Source: Streptomyces sp. NBC_00247
GTDB taxonomy: Bacteria; Actinomycetota; Actinomycetes; Streptomycetales; Streptomycetaceae
Length of the DNA stretch: 64,000 nt
Assembly (NCBI RefSeq): GCF_036188265.1
Contig: NZ_CP108093.1
Coordinates: 1,550,001-1,614,000 of the forward strand
Direction of reading: 5' to 3'
Every line of letters begins with the position of its first letter. The stretch's first letter is position 1. Positions 17,457 to 25,883 of the stretch are shown in pieces. The notes beneath the pieces were generated by a model. That model saw nothing but the letters and a program-made list of their open reading frames with translations, searched no databases and had not been told where the DNA came from. A program made the translations under genes and the position numbers.

Positions 17457-18167
17457 TCAGTCCTGGTCGATCACCAGCGAGGACGCGTACGGGTCGTCGT
17501 ACGAATCGCCGCCGTCCTCGATCTCGCCTTCGAACACGGCGATGGACCAGACGATGAGTCCGATGACCACCGCGCCGATGAAAATGCCGACCGACCCGGT
17601 GATGATGCCGGCGAGCGCCTGGCCGCCGTTGTTGGCCTCGCCCCGTCGCGCGCGCTTGCGGCCCAGGATGCCGAAGACCAGGGCCAGCACCCCCAGGACG
17701 ATGCTCACGACCCCCCACAGGAAGAACAGGCAGATCGAGACGATGCCCAGCACCATTGCCGTGACGCCCATCCCGTTCGACGGCACGGGCGCCCAGACTC
17801 CCTGGCCGCCGTACGCGTCGTAGCCGGTGTAGGCGGGGTACGGCTGCGGCGGCGCCGGGTAACCGTACTGGCCCACCGGCTGCTGCCCCGGCCCGTTCGG
17901 GGACACCGGCGGCGGGGGCATCGTCGAGGGCCCCGGCCCGTAGCCGCCCTGCGCGGGCGGGGGGCCGAAGCCTCCTGTGGCCGGGGCCGTCCAGGCACCC
18001 TGCTGCGGGCTTTCGGAGCCCGGCCCGGCGATGACGGTCGGCTGGTCGTGAACCGCGGGCGGCCGGACGTCTCCGCCCTGCTTGCCCCACTCGACCCGGC
18101 CGTCCGGCGCCGCCCAGGGATCGCGGGGCGGCTCCGCGCCTGCGGGCGGCTCGGTGTTCTCTGACAT
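17457..18167 (-). CDS. DUF4190-like membrane protein with Pro/Gly-rich N-terminus
   Basis: This 236-residue protein has a 130-residue disordered cytoplasmic region rich in Pro, Gly, Tyr and Gln (GYPAPPQPYPAYTGYD). Two membrane segments follow (MGVTAMVLGIVSICLFFLWG with VVSIVLGVLALVFGILGRKR, and GIITGSVGIFIGAVVIGLIV), then an acidic tail (EGEIEDGGDSYDDP). The GMAVTALVLGI-like opening followed by a GRKRA turn is the DUF4190 pattern common in actinobacteria. Its function is unknown. GGGGGAG lies 6 nt before the ATG. Confidence 0.8.
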   Translation of the reverse strand: MSENTEPPAGAEPPRDPWAAPDGRVEWGKQGGDVRPPAVHDQPTVIAGPGSESPQQGAWTAPATGGFGPPPAQGGYGPGPSTMPPPPVSPNGPGQQPVGQYGYPAPPQPYPAYTGYDAYGGQGVWAPVPSNGMGVTAMVLGIVSICLFFLWGVVSIVLGVLALVFGILGRKRARRGEANNGGQALAGIITGSVGIFIGAVVIGLIVWSIAVFEGEIEDGGDSYDDPYASSLVIDQD

Positions 18168-18320
18168 GTGACTCCCCCCTCGTGGTCACGTCATGCTACG
18201 GCCCGGCCGGCGCCTTCCGGAGCCGCCTACGATTACCGGTGCCACCGGCGGTCCCCGCCGGAGAATCCGGGCGCCCTGGGCGGCCGGCGCCGGCGTACCG
18301 AGAACCACCGGAGACCTCTG

Positions 18321-19355
18321 ATGACCGACCCCCACCCCTTCATCGCGGGGCTGCCCAAGGCCGAACTCCATGTGCACCACGTCGGCTCGGCCTCCCCCCG
18401 CATCGTGGCCGAACTGGCGTCCCGCCACCCCGACTCCCAGGTGCCCGGCGACCCCGAGGCGCTGGCCGACTACTTCACCTTCACGGACTTCGGCCACTTC
18501 ATCCAGGTGTACCTCTCGGTGGTGGACCTGATCCGCACCCCCGAGGACGTCCGGCTGCTCACGTACGAGGTCGCCCGTGACATGGCCCGGCAGAACATCC
18601 GGTACGCCGAGCTGACCGTGACCCCGTACAGCTCCGTCAAGCGCGGCATCCCCGACCAGGGCTTCATGGAGGCGATCGAGGACGCGCGCAAGGCGGCCGA
18701 GGCGGAGTTCGGCACGGTGCTGCGCTGGTGCTTCGACATTCCCGGGGAGGCGGGGCTGGAGTCCGCCGAGGAGACCGCGCGGCTGGCCCTGGACCTGCGG
18801 CCCGAGGGGCTGGTCTCGTTCGGCCTGGGCGGACCCGAAATCGGCGTGGACCGTCCGCAGTTCAAGCCGTACTTCGACCGCGCCATCGCCGCGGGGCTGC
18901 ACTCGGTGCCGCACGCCGGTGAGACCACGGGCCCGCAGACGGTGTGGGACGCGCTGACGGCGCTGCGTGCCGAGCGCATCGGGCACGGCACGACCTCCGT
19001 GCAGGACCCGGCCCTGCTCCAGCACCTCGCGGAGCGGCGCATCCCGCTGGAGGTCTGCCCGACGTCCAACATAGCGACGCGCGCGGTGGCGGACCTGGAC
19101 GCCCACCCGATCAAGGAGATGGTCGCGGCCGGCGTGCTGGTCACCGTCAACAGCGACGACCCGCCGATGTTCGGCACCGACCTCAACAACGAGTACGCCG
19201 TGGCGGCCCGCCTGCTGGACCTCGACGAGCGCGGGATCGCGGAGCTGGCGAAGAACGCCGTGGAAGCTTCCTTCATGGACCCCGCCGGCAAGCGGAAGCT
19301 GGCCTCCGAGATCGACACGTACACGACACAGTGGCTGGCGGCGGTCGGCCGCTGA
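18321..19355 (+). CDS. Adenosine deaminase-family enzyme, probably 6-aminodeoxyfutalosine deaminase
   Basis: This 344-residue metal-dependent amidohydrolase of the adenosine/AMP deaminase family carries the N-terminal metal motif as AELHVHHVGS, a VPHAGE motif (third His and catalytic Glu), RIGHGT and VNSDDPPMFGTDL (metal Asp pair). In classical adenosine deaminase the first motif reads HxHLDG; the HHVGS variant is seen in Streptomyces and Acidothermus enzymes shown to deaminate 6-aminodeoxyfutalosine in the futalosine menaquinone pathway (for example S. avermitilis Sav2595). I therefore favour that role; plain adenosine deamination is the alternative. GGAGA precedes the ATG at 18321. A glycerophosphodiesterase follows 39 bp downstream and may be co-transcribed. 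Confidence 0.85.
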   Translation: MTDPHPFIAGLPKAELHVHHVGSASPRIVAELASRHPDSQVPGDPEALADYFTFTDFGHFIQVYLSVVDLIRTPEDVRLLTYEVARDMARQNIRYAELTVTPYSSVKRGIPDQGFMEAIEDARKAAEAEFGTVLRWCFDIPGEAGLESAEETARLALDLRPEGLVSFGLGGPEIGVDRPQFKPYFDRAIAAGLHSVPHAGETTGPQTVWDALTALRAERIGHGTTSVQDPALLQHLAERRIPLEVCPTSNIATRAVADLDAHPIKEMVAAGVLVTVNSDDPPMFGTDLNNEYAVAARLLDLDERGIAELAKNAVEASFMDPAGKRKLASEIDTYTTQWLAAVGR

Positions 19356-19394
19356 ACCGGCCCGGAAGGCCGTCCCGAAGGCAACAATGGCCCC

Positions 19395-20099
19395 ATGACA
19401 CGCACCGTCACCGCCGTGGGGCATCGCGGAGATCCCTACCGCGTCCGTGAGAACACCCTGCCCTCGATCCGGTCCGCCCTCGAACGGGGGGCGGCCGCGG
19501 TCGAGATCGACGTCCGGGTGACCCGGGACGGGGTCCCCGTACTGCTCCACGACGCCACGCTGGAACGGCTCTGGGGCATCGACCGCCGACTGGACGCCCT
19601 CGACCACGCCGAGTTGACGGAGCGGACCGGCGGCGGGGTGCCGACCCTGCGCGAGGCGCTGGCCGCGGCCGGCCCGCACCGGGTGATGGTGGACCTGCCC
19701 GGCTCCACCGACGCCTCCGTGCGGACGATCGTGGGCACGGTGCGCGAGTGCGGGGCGGGTGAGCGCGCCTACTACTGCGCCGGACCCGACGCGATGCTGC
19801 GGGTACGCGCCAACGACCCCTCGGCCGAGATCGCCCTGACCTGGACGACCCTCGCCCCGCCGCGCCCCGAACTCCTCGCGGCGATCGGCCCGCGCTGGCT
19901 GAACTACCGGTTCGGGCTGGTGACGCGGGACCTCGCGGACCGCGTACACCGGGACGGCCTGCTCGTCTCCGCCTGGACGGCCGACACCGGGCGCACCATG
20001 CGGCGGCTGGTCTCCCACGGCGTCGACTCGATCACCACCAACCGGATCGACGCGCTGCGCCGCCTGCTCACCGACTCCGCCTCCAGCACGGGCAGCTGA
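19395..20099 (+). CDS. Glycerophosphodiester phosphodiesterase
   Basis: This 234-residue cytosolic enzyme hydrolyses glycerophosphodiesters to glycerol-3-phosphate and an alcohol. GDPD signatures are present: VGHRGDPYRVRENTLPS (catalytic His and Arg, then Glu-Asn), AVEIDVRVTRDGVPVLLHD (metal-binding Glu/Asp and second His), and a C-terminal VSAWTADT. There is no signal peptide. GAAGG lies upstream of the ATG. It starts 39 bp after the deaminase gene and is convergent with the membrane protein gene at 20287. The gap 20100-20286 shows no gene. Confidence 0.9.
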   Translation: MTRTVTAVGHRGDPYRVRENTLPSIRSALERGAAAVEIDVRVTRDGVPVLLHDATLERLWGIDRRLDALDHAELTERTGGGVPTLREALAAAGPHRVMVDLPGSTDASVRTIVGTVRECGAGERAYYCAGPDAMLRVRANDPSAEIALTWTTLAPPRPELLAAIGPRWLNYRFGLVTRDLADRVHRDGLLVSAWTADTGRTMRRLVSHGVDSITTNRIDALRRLLTDSASSTGS

Positions 20100-20286
20100 C
20101 CTCTGCGGGACGTCCCGGCCGGCCGTCGTCCGGCACCATGACCGCCGGGTCCGCCGCCGCGCGGACCTGGCTTCGGACGGCTCACGCACTTCCGCCAGGA
20201 GCTGAACCCCACGGACCGGGGCGTCATCGTGGCGGCGTACGGTCCCCCGTCCGCGCACTGAACCACCGAGGGACCGGGTCGGCTCC

Positions 20287-20832
20287 TCACCCCGCCGGAG
20301 CGGGCGCCTGCCGGAAAGACGGCCCGCCGGCGGTACTCCCCGCCACCTCCAGCCTCTTGATCATCCGCCGCACCACGAGCAGCGGAACCACTCCGAAGAC
20401 GCCGAACGACATGTCGATGACCGTCCACCAGAACGGAATACCCCTCAGCGGCCCGCAGATCAGGGCGAGGGGCAGGATGCCGGCGCAGGCGATCATGCCG
20501 AACTCCACGACCCAGATGTTGCGGACCGGATCGCGGTAGGGCCCGTAGAACGCCACGGCGATGACGAGATGGGCGAAGGCGAGCCAGTCGGTCCCGTACA
20601 GCACGAAGGGGTGGCGCGCGTCGGCGTCGTCGAGCCCGGCGCGCACCCGGGTGATCCACTCCATGAGAGCGGGCAGGTGCTCGGGGACCGGTGACGCGGA
20701 GGAGGACAGCAGCTCCTCGGTCCAGCGGAGTTCGTGCACGAGCGGGAAGGCGGTGAGCCCGCTCAGCACCAGGCAGACGATGAAGAAGACCAACCACACG
20801 CGTATGCGCCGCAACAGGGCCCGTTCGCTCAT
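20287..20832 (-). CDS. Small polytopic membrane protein, unknown function
   Basis: This 181-residue protein has four predicted membrane segments (VWLVFFIVCLVLSGLTAF; WLAFAHLVIAVAFYG; FGMIACAGILPLALICG; MSFGVFGVVPLLVVRRMI) and a conserved-looking loop YGTDWLAFAHL. I do not recognise a named family; it resembles uncharacterised actinobacterial membrane proteins. ATG 20832 is preferred over GTG 20841 because a promoter 7 nt upstream implies a leaderless transcript. It is likely controlled by a repressor binding the palindrome at 20855-20866. Confidence 0.65.
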   Translation of the reverse strand: MSERALLRRIRVWLVFFIVCLVLSGLTAFPLVHELRWTEELLSSSASPVPEHLPALMEWITRVRAGLDDADARHPFVLYGTDWLAFAHLVIAVAFYGPYRDPVRNIWVVEFGMIACAGILPLALICGPLRGIPFWWTVIDMSFGVFGVVPLLVVRRMIKRLEVAGSTAGGPSFRQAPAPAG

Positions 20833-20839
20833 GCCCCGC

Positions 20840-20867
20840 ACTCTACGCCTTTTATGAACACGTTCAA
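20840..20867 (-). promoter_or_regulatory. Promoter with overlapping palindromic operator
   Basis: Reading the minus strand, -35 TTGAAC and -10 TAGAGT (plus-strand 20840-20845) are 16 bp apart, with the ATG 7 nt after the -10. The palindrome TGAAC-AC-GTTCA (20855-20866) overlaps the -35. Such a TetR-type half-site pair placed over the promoter suggests repression by a regulator encoded elsewhere. Confidence 0.5.
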
Positions 20868-20955
20868 AAGGGCCCCGGCCGGCCTGTCCCGCACCCCGGA
20901 GACGCCGAACGGCCCCCGGGTGACCGGGGGCCGTCGGGGAGCCGCGCGGCGCCGG

Positions 20956-22395
20956 TCAGCCTTCGAGCGAGGTCATGACGTGCTTGATCCGGGTGTAGTC
21001 CTCGAAGCCGTATCCCGAGAGGTCCTTGCCGTAGCCGGACTTCTTGAACCCGCCGTGCGGCATCTCGGCGACCAGCGGGATGTGGGTGTTGATCCAGACG
21101 CAGCCGAAGTCGAGACTCCTGGACATCCGCATCGCGCGGGCGTGGTCCTTGGTCCACACCGAGGAGGCGAGGGCGTACTCGACGCCGTTGGCGAACTCCA
21201 GGGCCTGGGCCTCGTCGGTGAAGGACTGCACGGTGATGACGGGGCCGAAGACCTCGTTCTGGATGATCTCGTCGTCCTGGCGAAGGCCGGAGACGACGGT
21301 CGGCGCCCAGAAGTAGCCCCTGTCGCCGACCCGGTGGCCACCCGCCTCGACGGTGGCGTGCGCCGGGAGGCGGTCGATGAAACCGCTGACCTGGGCGAGC
21401 TGGCCTGCGTTGTTGAGGGGGCCGTAGAGCACGTCCTCGTCGTCCGGCAGGCCCGTCTTCGTCTCCTTGGCCACTGCCGCCAGGGCCGCGACGAACGCGT
21501 CGTGCACCGATTCGTGCACCAGCACCCGGGTCGCCGCCGTACAGTCCTGGCCGGCGTTGAAGTAGCCCGCCTCGGAGATCCCGGCCACCGCCTTGTCGAT
21601 GTCCACGTCCTCGAAGACCACGACGGGCGCCTTGCCGCCGAGTTCCAGGTGGACGCGCTTGACGTCCTTGGCCGCCGAAGCGGCGACCTGCGTGCCGGCC
21701 CGGACGGAACCGGTGATCGAGGCCATCGCGGGGGTGGGGTGTTCCACCATCGCGCGCCCGGTCTCGCGGTCGCCGCAGATGACGTTGAAGACACCGGTGG
21801 GGAGGATCTCGCCGATGATCCCGGCGATCAGGACGGTCGACGCGGGAGTGGTGTCCGACGGCTTCAGGACGACGGTGTTCCCCGCGGCCAGAGCGGGGGC
21901 GAACTTCCAGACCGCCATCATCATCGGGTAGTTCCACGGCGCGACCTGGGCGCAGACACCGACCGGTTCGCGCCGCACGATCGAGGTGAGGCCCTCCATG
22001 TACTCACCGGCGGAGCGCCCCTCCAGCATGCGGGCGGCACCCGCGAAGAAGCGGATCTGATCCACCATCGGGGGGACCTCCTCGCTTCGGGTGAGCGCCA
22101 GCGGCTTGCCGGTGTTCTCCGACTCCGCCGCGATCAGCTCCTCCGCGTGCTCCTCGAACGCGTCGGCGATCTTGAGCAGGGCCTTCTGCCGCTCGGCGGG
22201 CGTGGTGTCGCGCCACCCCGGGAACGCCGCGGCGGCGGCGGCCATGGCGGCGTCGACGTCCGCCGGCCCGGAGAGCGGCGACGTCGCGTAGACCTCCTCC
22301 GTGGCCGGGTTGACCACGTCGATGGTCCGCCCGTCCGCGGCGTCCCGGAATTCCCCGTCGATGTAGTTGCGCAGTCGGCGCACCTCGGTGGTCAC
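20956..22395 (-). CDS. Gamma-aminobutyraldehyde/betaine-type aldehyde dehydrogenase
   Basis: This 479-residue aldehyde dehydrogenase has APWNYPMMMAVWK (substrate/cofactor pocket), ASITGSVRAGT (cofactor loop), HLELGGKAPVVVFEDVD (general base Glu), AGQDCTAATR (catalytic Cys) and NEVFGPVITV. The PWNYPMMMAVWK and NAGQDC versions are typical of the gamma-aminobutyraldehyde dehydrogenase (PatD/Prr-like) branch acting in putrescine degradation to GABA, which would feed the gabT enzyme at 8641. The GTG at 22395 has AGGAGGGG upstream. It is transcribed divergently from an Lrp/AsnC regulator, which probably controls it. Confidence 0.88.
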   Translation of the reverse strand: MTTEVRRLRNYIDGEFRDAADGRTIDVVNPATEEVYATSPLSGPADVDAAMAAAAAAFPGWRDTTPAERQKALLKIADAFEEHAEELIAAESENTGKPLALTRSEEVPPMVDQIRFFAGAARMLEGRSAGEYMEGLTSIVRREPVGVCAQVAPWNYPMMMAVWKFAPALAAGNTVVLKPSDTTPASTVLIAGIIGEILPTGVFNVICGDRETGRAMVEHPTPAMASITGSVRAGTQVAASAAKDVKRVHLELGGKAPVVVFEDVDIDKAVAGISEAGYFNAGQDCTAATRVLVHESVHDAFVAALAAVAKETKTGLPDDEDVLYGPLNNAGQLAQVSGFIDRLPAHATVEAGGHRVGDRGYFWAPTVVSGLRQDDEIIQNEVFGPVITVQSFTDEAQALEFANGVEYALASSVWTKDHARAMRMSRSLDFGCVWINTHIPLVAEMPHGGFKKSGYGKDLSGYGFEDYTRIKHVMTSLEG

Positions 22396-22542
22396 AGCCA
22401 CCCCTCCTTCTCGTCGGTCTCTTCGTCGGCCGGTGTCTCCTGGCCAGCCTACGGCGCACCCACGGGCGCACAGACGCTCTCGACATGCCTCACCGCCACC
22501 ATGTGCGGATTCAGTCGAACTCCGGTACCAGGACAACGAATT

Positions 22543-22552
22543 CCATCGATGG
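22543..22552. promoter_or_regulatory. Palindrome in the divergent aldehyde dehydrogenase/Lrp promoter region
   Basis: CCATCGATGG is a perfect 10-bp palindrome 35 bp upstream of the Lrp-type gene in the 191-bp divergent gap. It is a candidate binding site for the adjacent AsnC-type regulator. Confidence 0.35.
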
Positions 22553-22586
22553 ATGCTTGCACCTCCCTCGGTCGCGGTGCACAGTG

Positions 22587-23090
22587 ATGCCCGTGGCCAG
22601 TCGTAGCGCGGAGTCCCGGACCGGGAACGGATCGACCCCGGCGGTCGATGCCGTGTCCCTGGCGATCATCGAACAGCTCCAGGAGGACGGGCGCAGGCCG
22701 TACGGGGCCATCGGCAAGACCGTGGGCCTCTCCGAGGCCGCCGTGCGCCAGCGCGTACAGAGACTGCTCGACCAGGGCGTCATGCGGATCGCCGCCGTGA
22801 CCGACCCGCTGGCCGTGGGATTCCGCCGGCGGGCGATGGTCGGCGTCCGTGTGGCCGGTGATGTCGAACCGGTCGCCGAAGCGCTGACGGCGATGGACGA
22901 GTGCGCGTACGTGGCGATGACCGCCGGGTCGTTCGACCTGATGGTGGAGATCGTCTGCGAGGACGACGACCACCTCCTGGAGACGATCGGCACCCGTATA
23001 CGGACCATTCCCGGCGTGCGTTCCACCGAGAGCTTCATCTGTCTCAAGCTCAAGAAGCGGACGTACACGCGGGGAACCCGACAGCCGTGA
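22587..23090 (+). CDS. Lrp/AsnC-family transcriptional regulator
   Basis: This 167-residue regulator has an N-terminal AsnC helix-turn-helix (DAVSLAIIEQLQEDGRRPYG, then IGKTVGLSEAAVRQRVQRLL) and a C-terminal RAM ligand-binding domain (MVGVRVAGDVEPVAEAL ... VAMTAGSFDLMVEIV). The length is typical. ATG 22587 is chosen; GTG 22584 is equally possible. Divergent placement next to the aldehyde dehydrogenase makes autoregulation and control of that enzyme likely, with an amino acid or amine as effector (inference). Confidence 0.9.
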   Translation: MPVASRSAESRTGNGSTPAVDAVSLAIIEQLQEDGRRPYGAIGKTVGLSEAAVRQRVQRLLDQGVMRIAAVTDPLAVGFRRRAMVGVRVAGDVEPVAEALTAMDECAYVAMTAGSFDLMVEIVCEDDDHLLETIGTRIRTIPGVRSTESFICLKLKKRTYTRGTRQP

Positions 23091-23366
23091 GCAAGGACCT
23101 CCGTCCTCCTTCGACGGGACCGAAGGTCTCCTCCGGACCGTCCTGACAGAGGCCCGAGCCACGCCCCGAAAGCTCTTGCACACCGACCCGCCCTCTGTGG
23201 CCACCTCGACCCGAATGCACCCGTTCGAGTGAGAACGGACTCGTCCGGGCCGCGTGCTGTTCGCACACCTCGGCACGACTCCCTACCGTGCCCAGTGACC
23301 GATCGGCCGCGTCTTCGTTCCCCCGTACGAGGGAACGGGAAACTGACCTGAACCGAGGTGTACGCC

Positions 23367-24104
23367 ATGGTGGCCCCGCCGGACAACGACGTGATCTGGG
23401 CACGCTCCCTGCATCACTCCCACAATGGATCGCCGGGCCTCAGCGGTGTCTCGCTCGGTGTCCGCGAAGGCGAGATCCTCGCCGTGACCGGGCCGCGCGG
23501 CAGCGGCAAATCCACTCTGCTGCACTGCCTCTCGGGTCAACTGGTGCCGCAGCAGGGCGAGGTGTGGTTCAACAGTGTGCCGGTCCACACCATGGGCCCC
23601 CGCATGCGCGAGCAGCTGCGCCGCGACCGGTTCGGCTGGATCGCCTCCGACCCGCAGCTCGTCCCCGAGCTGAGCGCCTGGGAGAACGCGGCGCTGCCGC
23701 TGCTGCTGCGCGGCACCTCCCACCGCGCCGCCAAGAAGGCCGCCATGGAGTGGCTGGAGCGCATGGACATCGGGCCGCTCGCCAAGAAGCGGCCGCACGC
23801 GCTGCTCCAGATCCAGCGTCAGCGGATCTCGGTGGCGCGCGCCCTCACCGCCTCCCCCTCCGTGATCTTCGCGGACGAGCCGACCGCGACCCTGCACGGT
23901 GCCGACCGCGACCAGCTGCTGCGGACCCTCACGGCGGCGGCGCGTTCGCACGACATCACCGTGGTGATCGCCACCCACGACGCGGAGATCGCCGCACTCG
24001 CCGACCGTACGGTCCCGATGCTGGACGGCCGCCGGGTCGCCACCGTCAAACTGCCCGCCGGAGCCGATACGGAAGGCCGCTCGGCGTGCTCGCTCTCCGT
24101 CTAG
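23367..24104 (+). CDS. ABC transporter ATP-binding protein with atypical signature motif
   Basis: This 245-residue ATPase of the MacB/LolD-like type has Walker A VTGPRGSGKSTLLH, Walker B SVIFADEPTA and an H-loop VVIATHDAEIA. At the place of the LSGGQ signature the sequence reads HALLQIQRQRISVARAL, so the signature is degenerate while the flanking QRQR-ARAL helix is kept. The start is ATG 23367 with GAGGTG before it; a GTG 9 bp upstream is possible. The permease gene begins 19 bp before this gene ends, so they are translationally linked. The substrate is unknown. Confidence 0.85.
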   Translation: MVAPPDNDVIWARSLHHSHNGSPGLSGVSLGVREGEILAVTGPRGSGKSTLLHCLSGQLVPQQGEVWFNSVPVHTMGPRMREQLRRDRFGWIASDPQLVPELSAWENAALPLLLRGTSHRAAKKAAMEWLERMDIGPLAKKRPHALLQIQRQRISVARALTASPSVIFADEPTATLHGADRDQLLRTLTAAARSHDITVVIATHDAEIAALADRTVPMLDGRRVATVKLPAGADTEGRSACSLSV

Positions 24105-25255
24105 CCCGCGGCTCCCATCCCCTCGTCCAGGTGAGGCGGCTGCTGGTCGCCTCCGCGTCCGCCGGGGTGGGCTTCCTGCTGCTGAGCACGCTCGGCCACG
24201 CCGCCGGGCACCCGGCCCAGGCGGCGGGCTCGGTCCTGCGCCTGCTGTGGTGCTCGGTACCTCTGGCGGCCACCGTGCAGTTCGCCGTCGCGGTGGCCCG
24301 GACCGACCCGAGCACCCGGCCGCGGACCGGCCTCTCCTCCCTCGGCCTCGGGCCCATCCGGCTGTCGGTGCTCGCCGCGGTCTCCACGGCGGTCGCCACC
24401 ACCCTCGGCTCGATGGTGGCCCTGCTCTTCTTCCTGCATCTGCGCGGCGATCTGACGGGACTCCCCTTCGACGGCGGCGCGGCGGCGTTCCTGGGCGCCG
24501 GTACCCCGCTGCCGCTCGCCGCCGCTCTGGTGCTGCTGGCGCTCGTTCCCGTATCGGCGTCCGTGGCGAGCGCGCTGGCCCTGCGGTCCCGGCCCACGGC
24601 CCCGGTCCGGGACGAACCGTTCGCGGCGGAGGAGCCCCCCTCCCCCGTTCCGGCTCCGGCCGGCCTGCCCTGGGGTGTGGCGCTCGCCGCCGCCGGGCTG
24701 GCGGTGGAGGCGTACGCGAGCCGGGGATCGGGGGGCAGCCCCTTCCCGCTGCCCGGCCGGCTCGACTCAACCCCGGCCGGGGTGCTGGCGGGCTGGGTCC
24801 TCACCGCGACCGGCCTGGCTCTCGCCGGGCCCGGCCTCACCCACCTCTGCGGCCGGCTGCTCCAGTCGGCACGACCGGGGGCCGTGCGGCTGCTGGCGGG
24901 CCGGGTCCTGATGGACGAGGCCCGCCGCATCGGCCGGCCGCTCGGCATCGTGTGCGCCGTGGTTTCGGGCGCCGTCGCGGCGATGGCGCTGTACCAACCG
25001 GGGGCTCGCCCGTACGGGCCGCTCACCGCGCTCGGGGCGGTCCTGGTGCTGGGCTGCACGACGGCCTCCCTGCTGACCTCGGCGATCGAGGCGAGGCAGG
25101 ACAGGGCACGGAACGCGGAGACCCTGCACCGGATGGGCGCCCACGCGTCCGTCCTGCGGTCCGCGACCGCGCTGCGGGCGGTGGTGCTGGTGCTGGTGTT
25201 CGCGCCGCTGACCTGGGCCATCGCCCAGCTGGCGGCCCTCCCCCTGTCGGGCTGA
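24086..25255 (+). CDS. ABC-type permease-like membrane protein
   Basis: This 389-residue integral membrane protein has about eight hydrophobic segments (for example LLVASASAGVGFLLLSTLG, LSVLAAVSTAVATTLGSMVALLFFL, ALVLLALVPVSASVASALAL, and VLVLVFAPLTWAIAQLAAL). It overlaps the preceding ATPase and is presumably its membrane partner, in the FtsX/MacB-like style of actinobacterial exporters. GTG 24086 has GGAAGG upstream. It is followed by a bidirectional terminator. Confidence 0.78.
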   Translation: MLALRLARGSHPLVQVRRLLVASASAGVGFLLLSTLGHAAGHPAQAAGSVLRLLWCSVPLAATVQFAVAVARTDPSTRPRTGLSSLGLGPIRLSVLAAVSTAVATTLGSMVALLFFLHLRGDLTGLPFDGGAAAFLGAGTPLPLAAALVLLALVPVSASVASALALRSRPTAPVRDEPFAAEEPPSPVPAPAGLPWGVALAAAGLAVEAYASRGSGGSPFPLPGRLDSTPAGVLAGWVLTATGLALAGPGLTHLCGRLLQSARPGAVRLLAGRVLMDEARRIGRPLGIVCAVVSGAVAAMALYQPGARPYGPLTALGAVLVLGCTTASLLTSAIEARQDRARNAETLHRMGAHASVLRSATALRAVVLVLVFAPLTWAIAQLAALPLSG

Positions 25256-25269
25256 GGACACAGGGGTCC

Positions 25270-25298
25270 CGCTCCTCGCCGGGTCCCGGCGAGGAGCG
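25270..25298. terminator. Bidirectional terminator
   Basis: CGCTCCTCGCCGG (25270-25282) pairs perfectly with CCGGCGAGGAGCG (25286-25298) around a 3-nt loop, between the convergent permease and SRPBCC genes. Confidence 0.75.
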
Positions 25299-25302
25299 GA
25301 CC

Positions 25303-25755
25303 TCAGGGACGCGCGGCCAGACGCGCGGCGAGAGCGTCGAAGAAGGCCTCCCAGCCGTCCTCGGCTGCGGCGTACTGCTCGGGCGTGAGATGGCCGCCGC
25401 GCTGCTGGAAGACCAGCTCGGTGGTGGAGCCCGGCCGCTCGCGGAAGATGGCGGTCACCGTCTCGCCCGCGTCCTCGGACGCGGTGGCGTCCTGGAGCGT
25501 GAAGACGATCCGCTCCGGGTCCGCGACTTCGAGGTACGTCCCGTGGAACGGCATCTCGGTGCCGGGCACCACCAGCACCAGGCTCCAGCTGCCCCCGGGG
25601 CGTACGTCCATGGACATCCGGTCGAGCGGAACCTCCGCGTCGCCGCCGTACCAGGCCGCGAAGTCCTCGGGATCGGTCCATGCCCGGAAGACACGCTGCC
25701 TGGGGGCGTCGAGTACGCGGGTGATGTCGATGCCCTCGCGTGCTGAGTGGCTCAT
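25303..25755 (-). CDS. SRPBCC/AHSA1-domain protein
   Basis: This 150-residue START-like protein is of the Aha1-C/AHSA1 type: ITRVLDAPRQRVFRAWTDPEDFAAWYG at the N-terminus, the DVRPGGSW beta-strand, FHGTYLEV and a final HLTPEQYAAAEDGWEAFFDAL helix. Members bind small hydrophobic ligands, but specific roles are mostly unknown. ATG 25755 matches family N-termini. It is followed by the alpha/beta-hydrolase gene's 3' end (25884) upstream on the same strand and may be in one operon with it. Confidence 0.88.
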   Translation of the reverse strand: MSHSAREGIDITRVLDAPRQRVFRAWTDPEDFAAWYGGDAEVPLDRMSMDVRPGGSWSLVLVVPGTEMPFHGTYLEVADPERIVFTLQDATASEDAGETVTAIFRERPGSTTELVFQQRGGHLTPEQYAAAEDGWEAFFDALAARLAARP

Positions 25756-25883
25756 GATCCGCGTCAGTCTCCTTTGCCGGGGCCGGGGGCCGTTTCCGGT
25801 CCCGGTGGGGCCCGCTCTCCGGTCGGCGGCTTCCGGGCCCGTTCCCAGCTTGCGCCGACCGGTCCGGGCTGTCGCGGCGGCGG

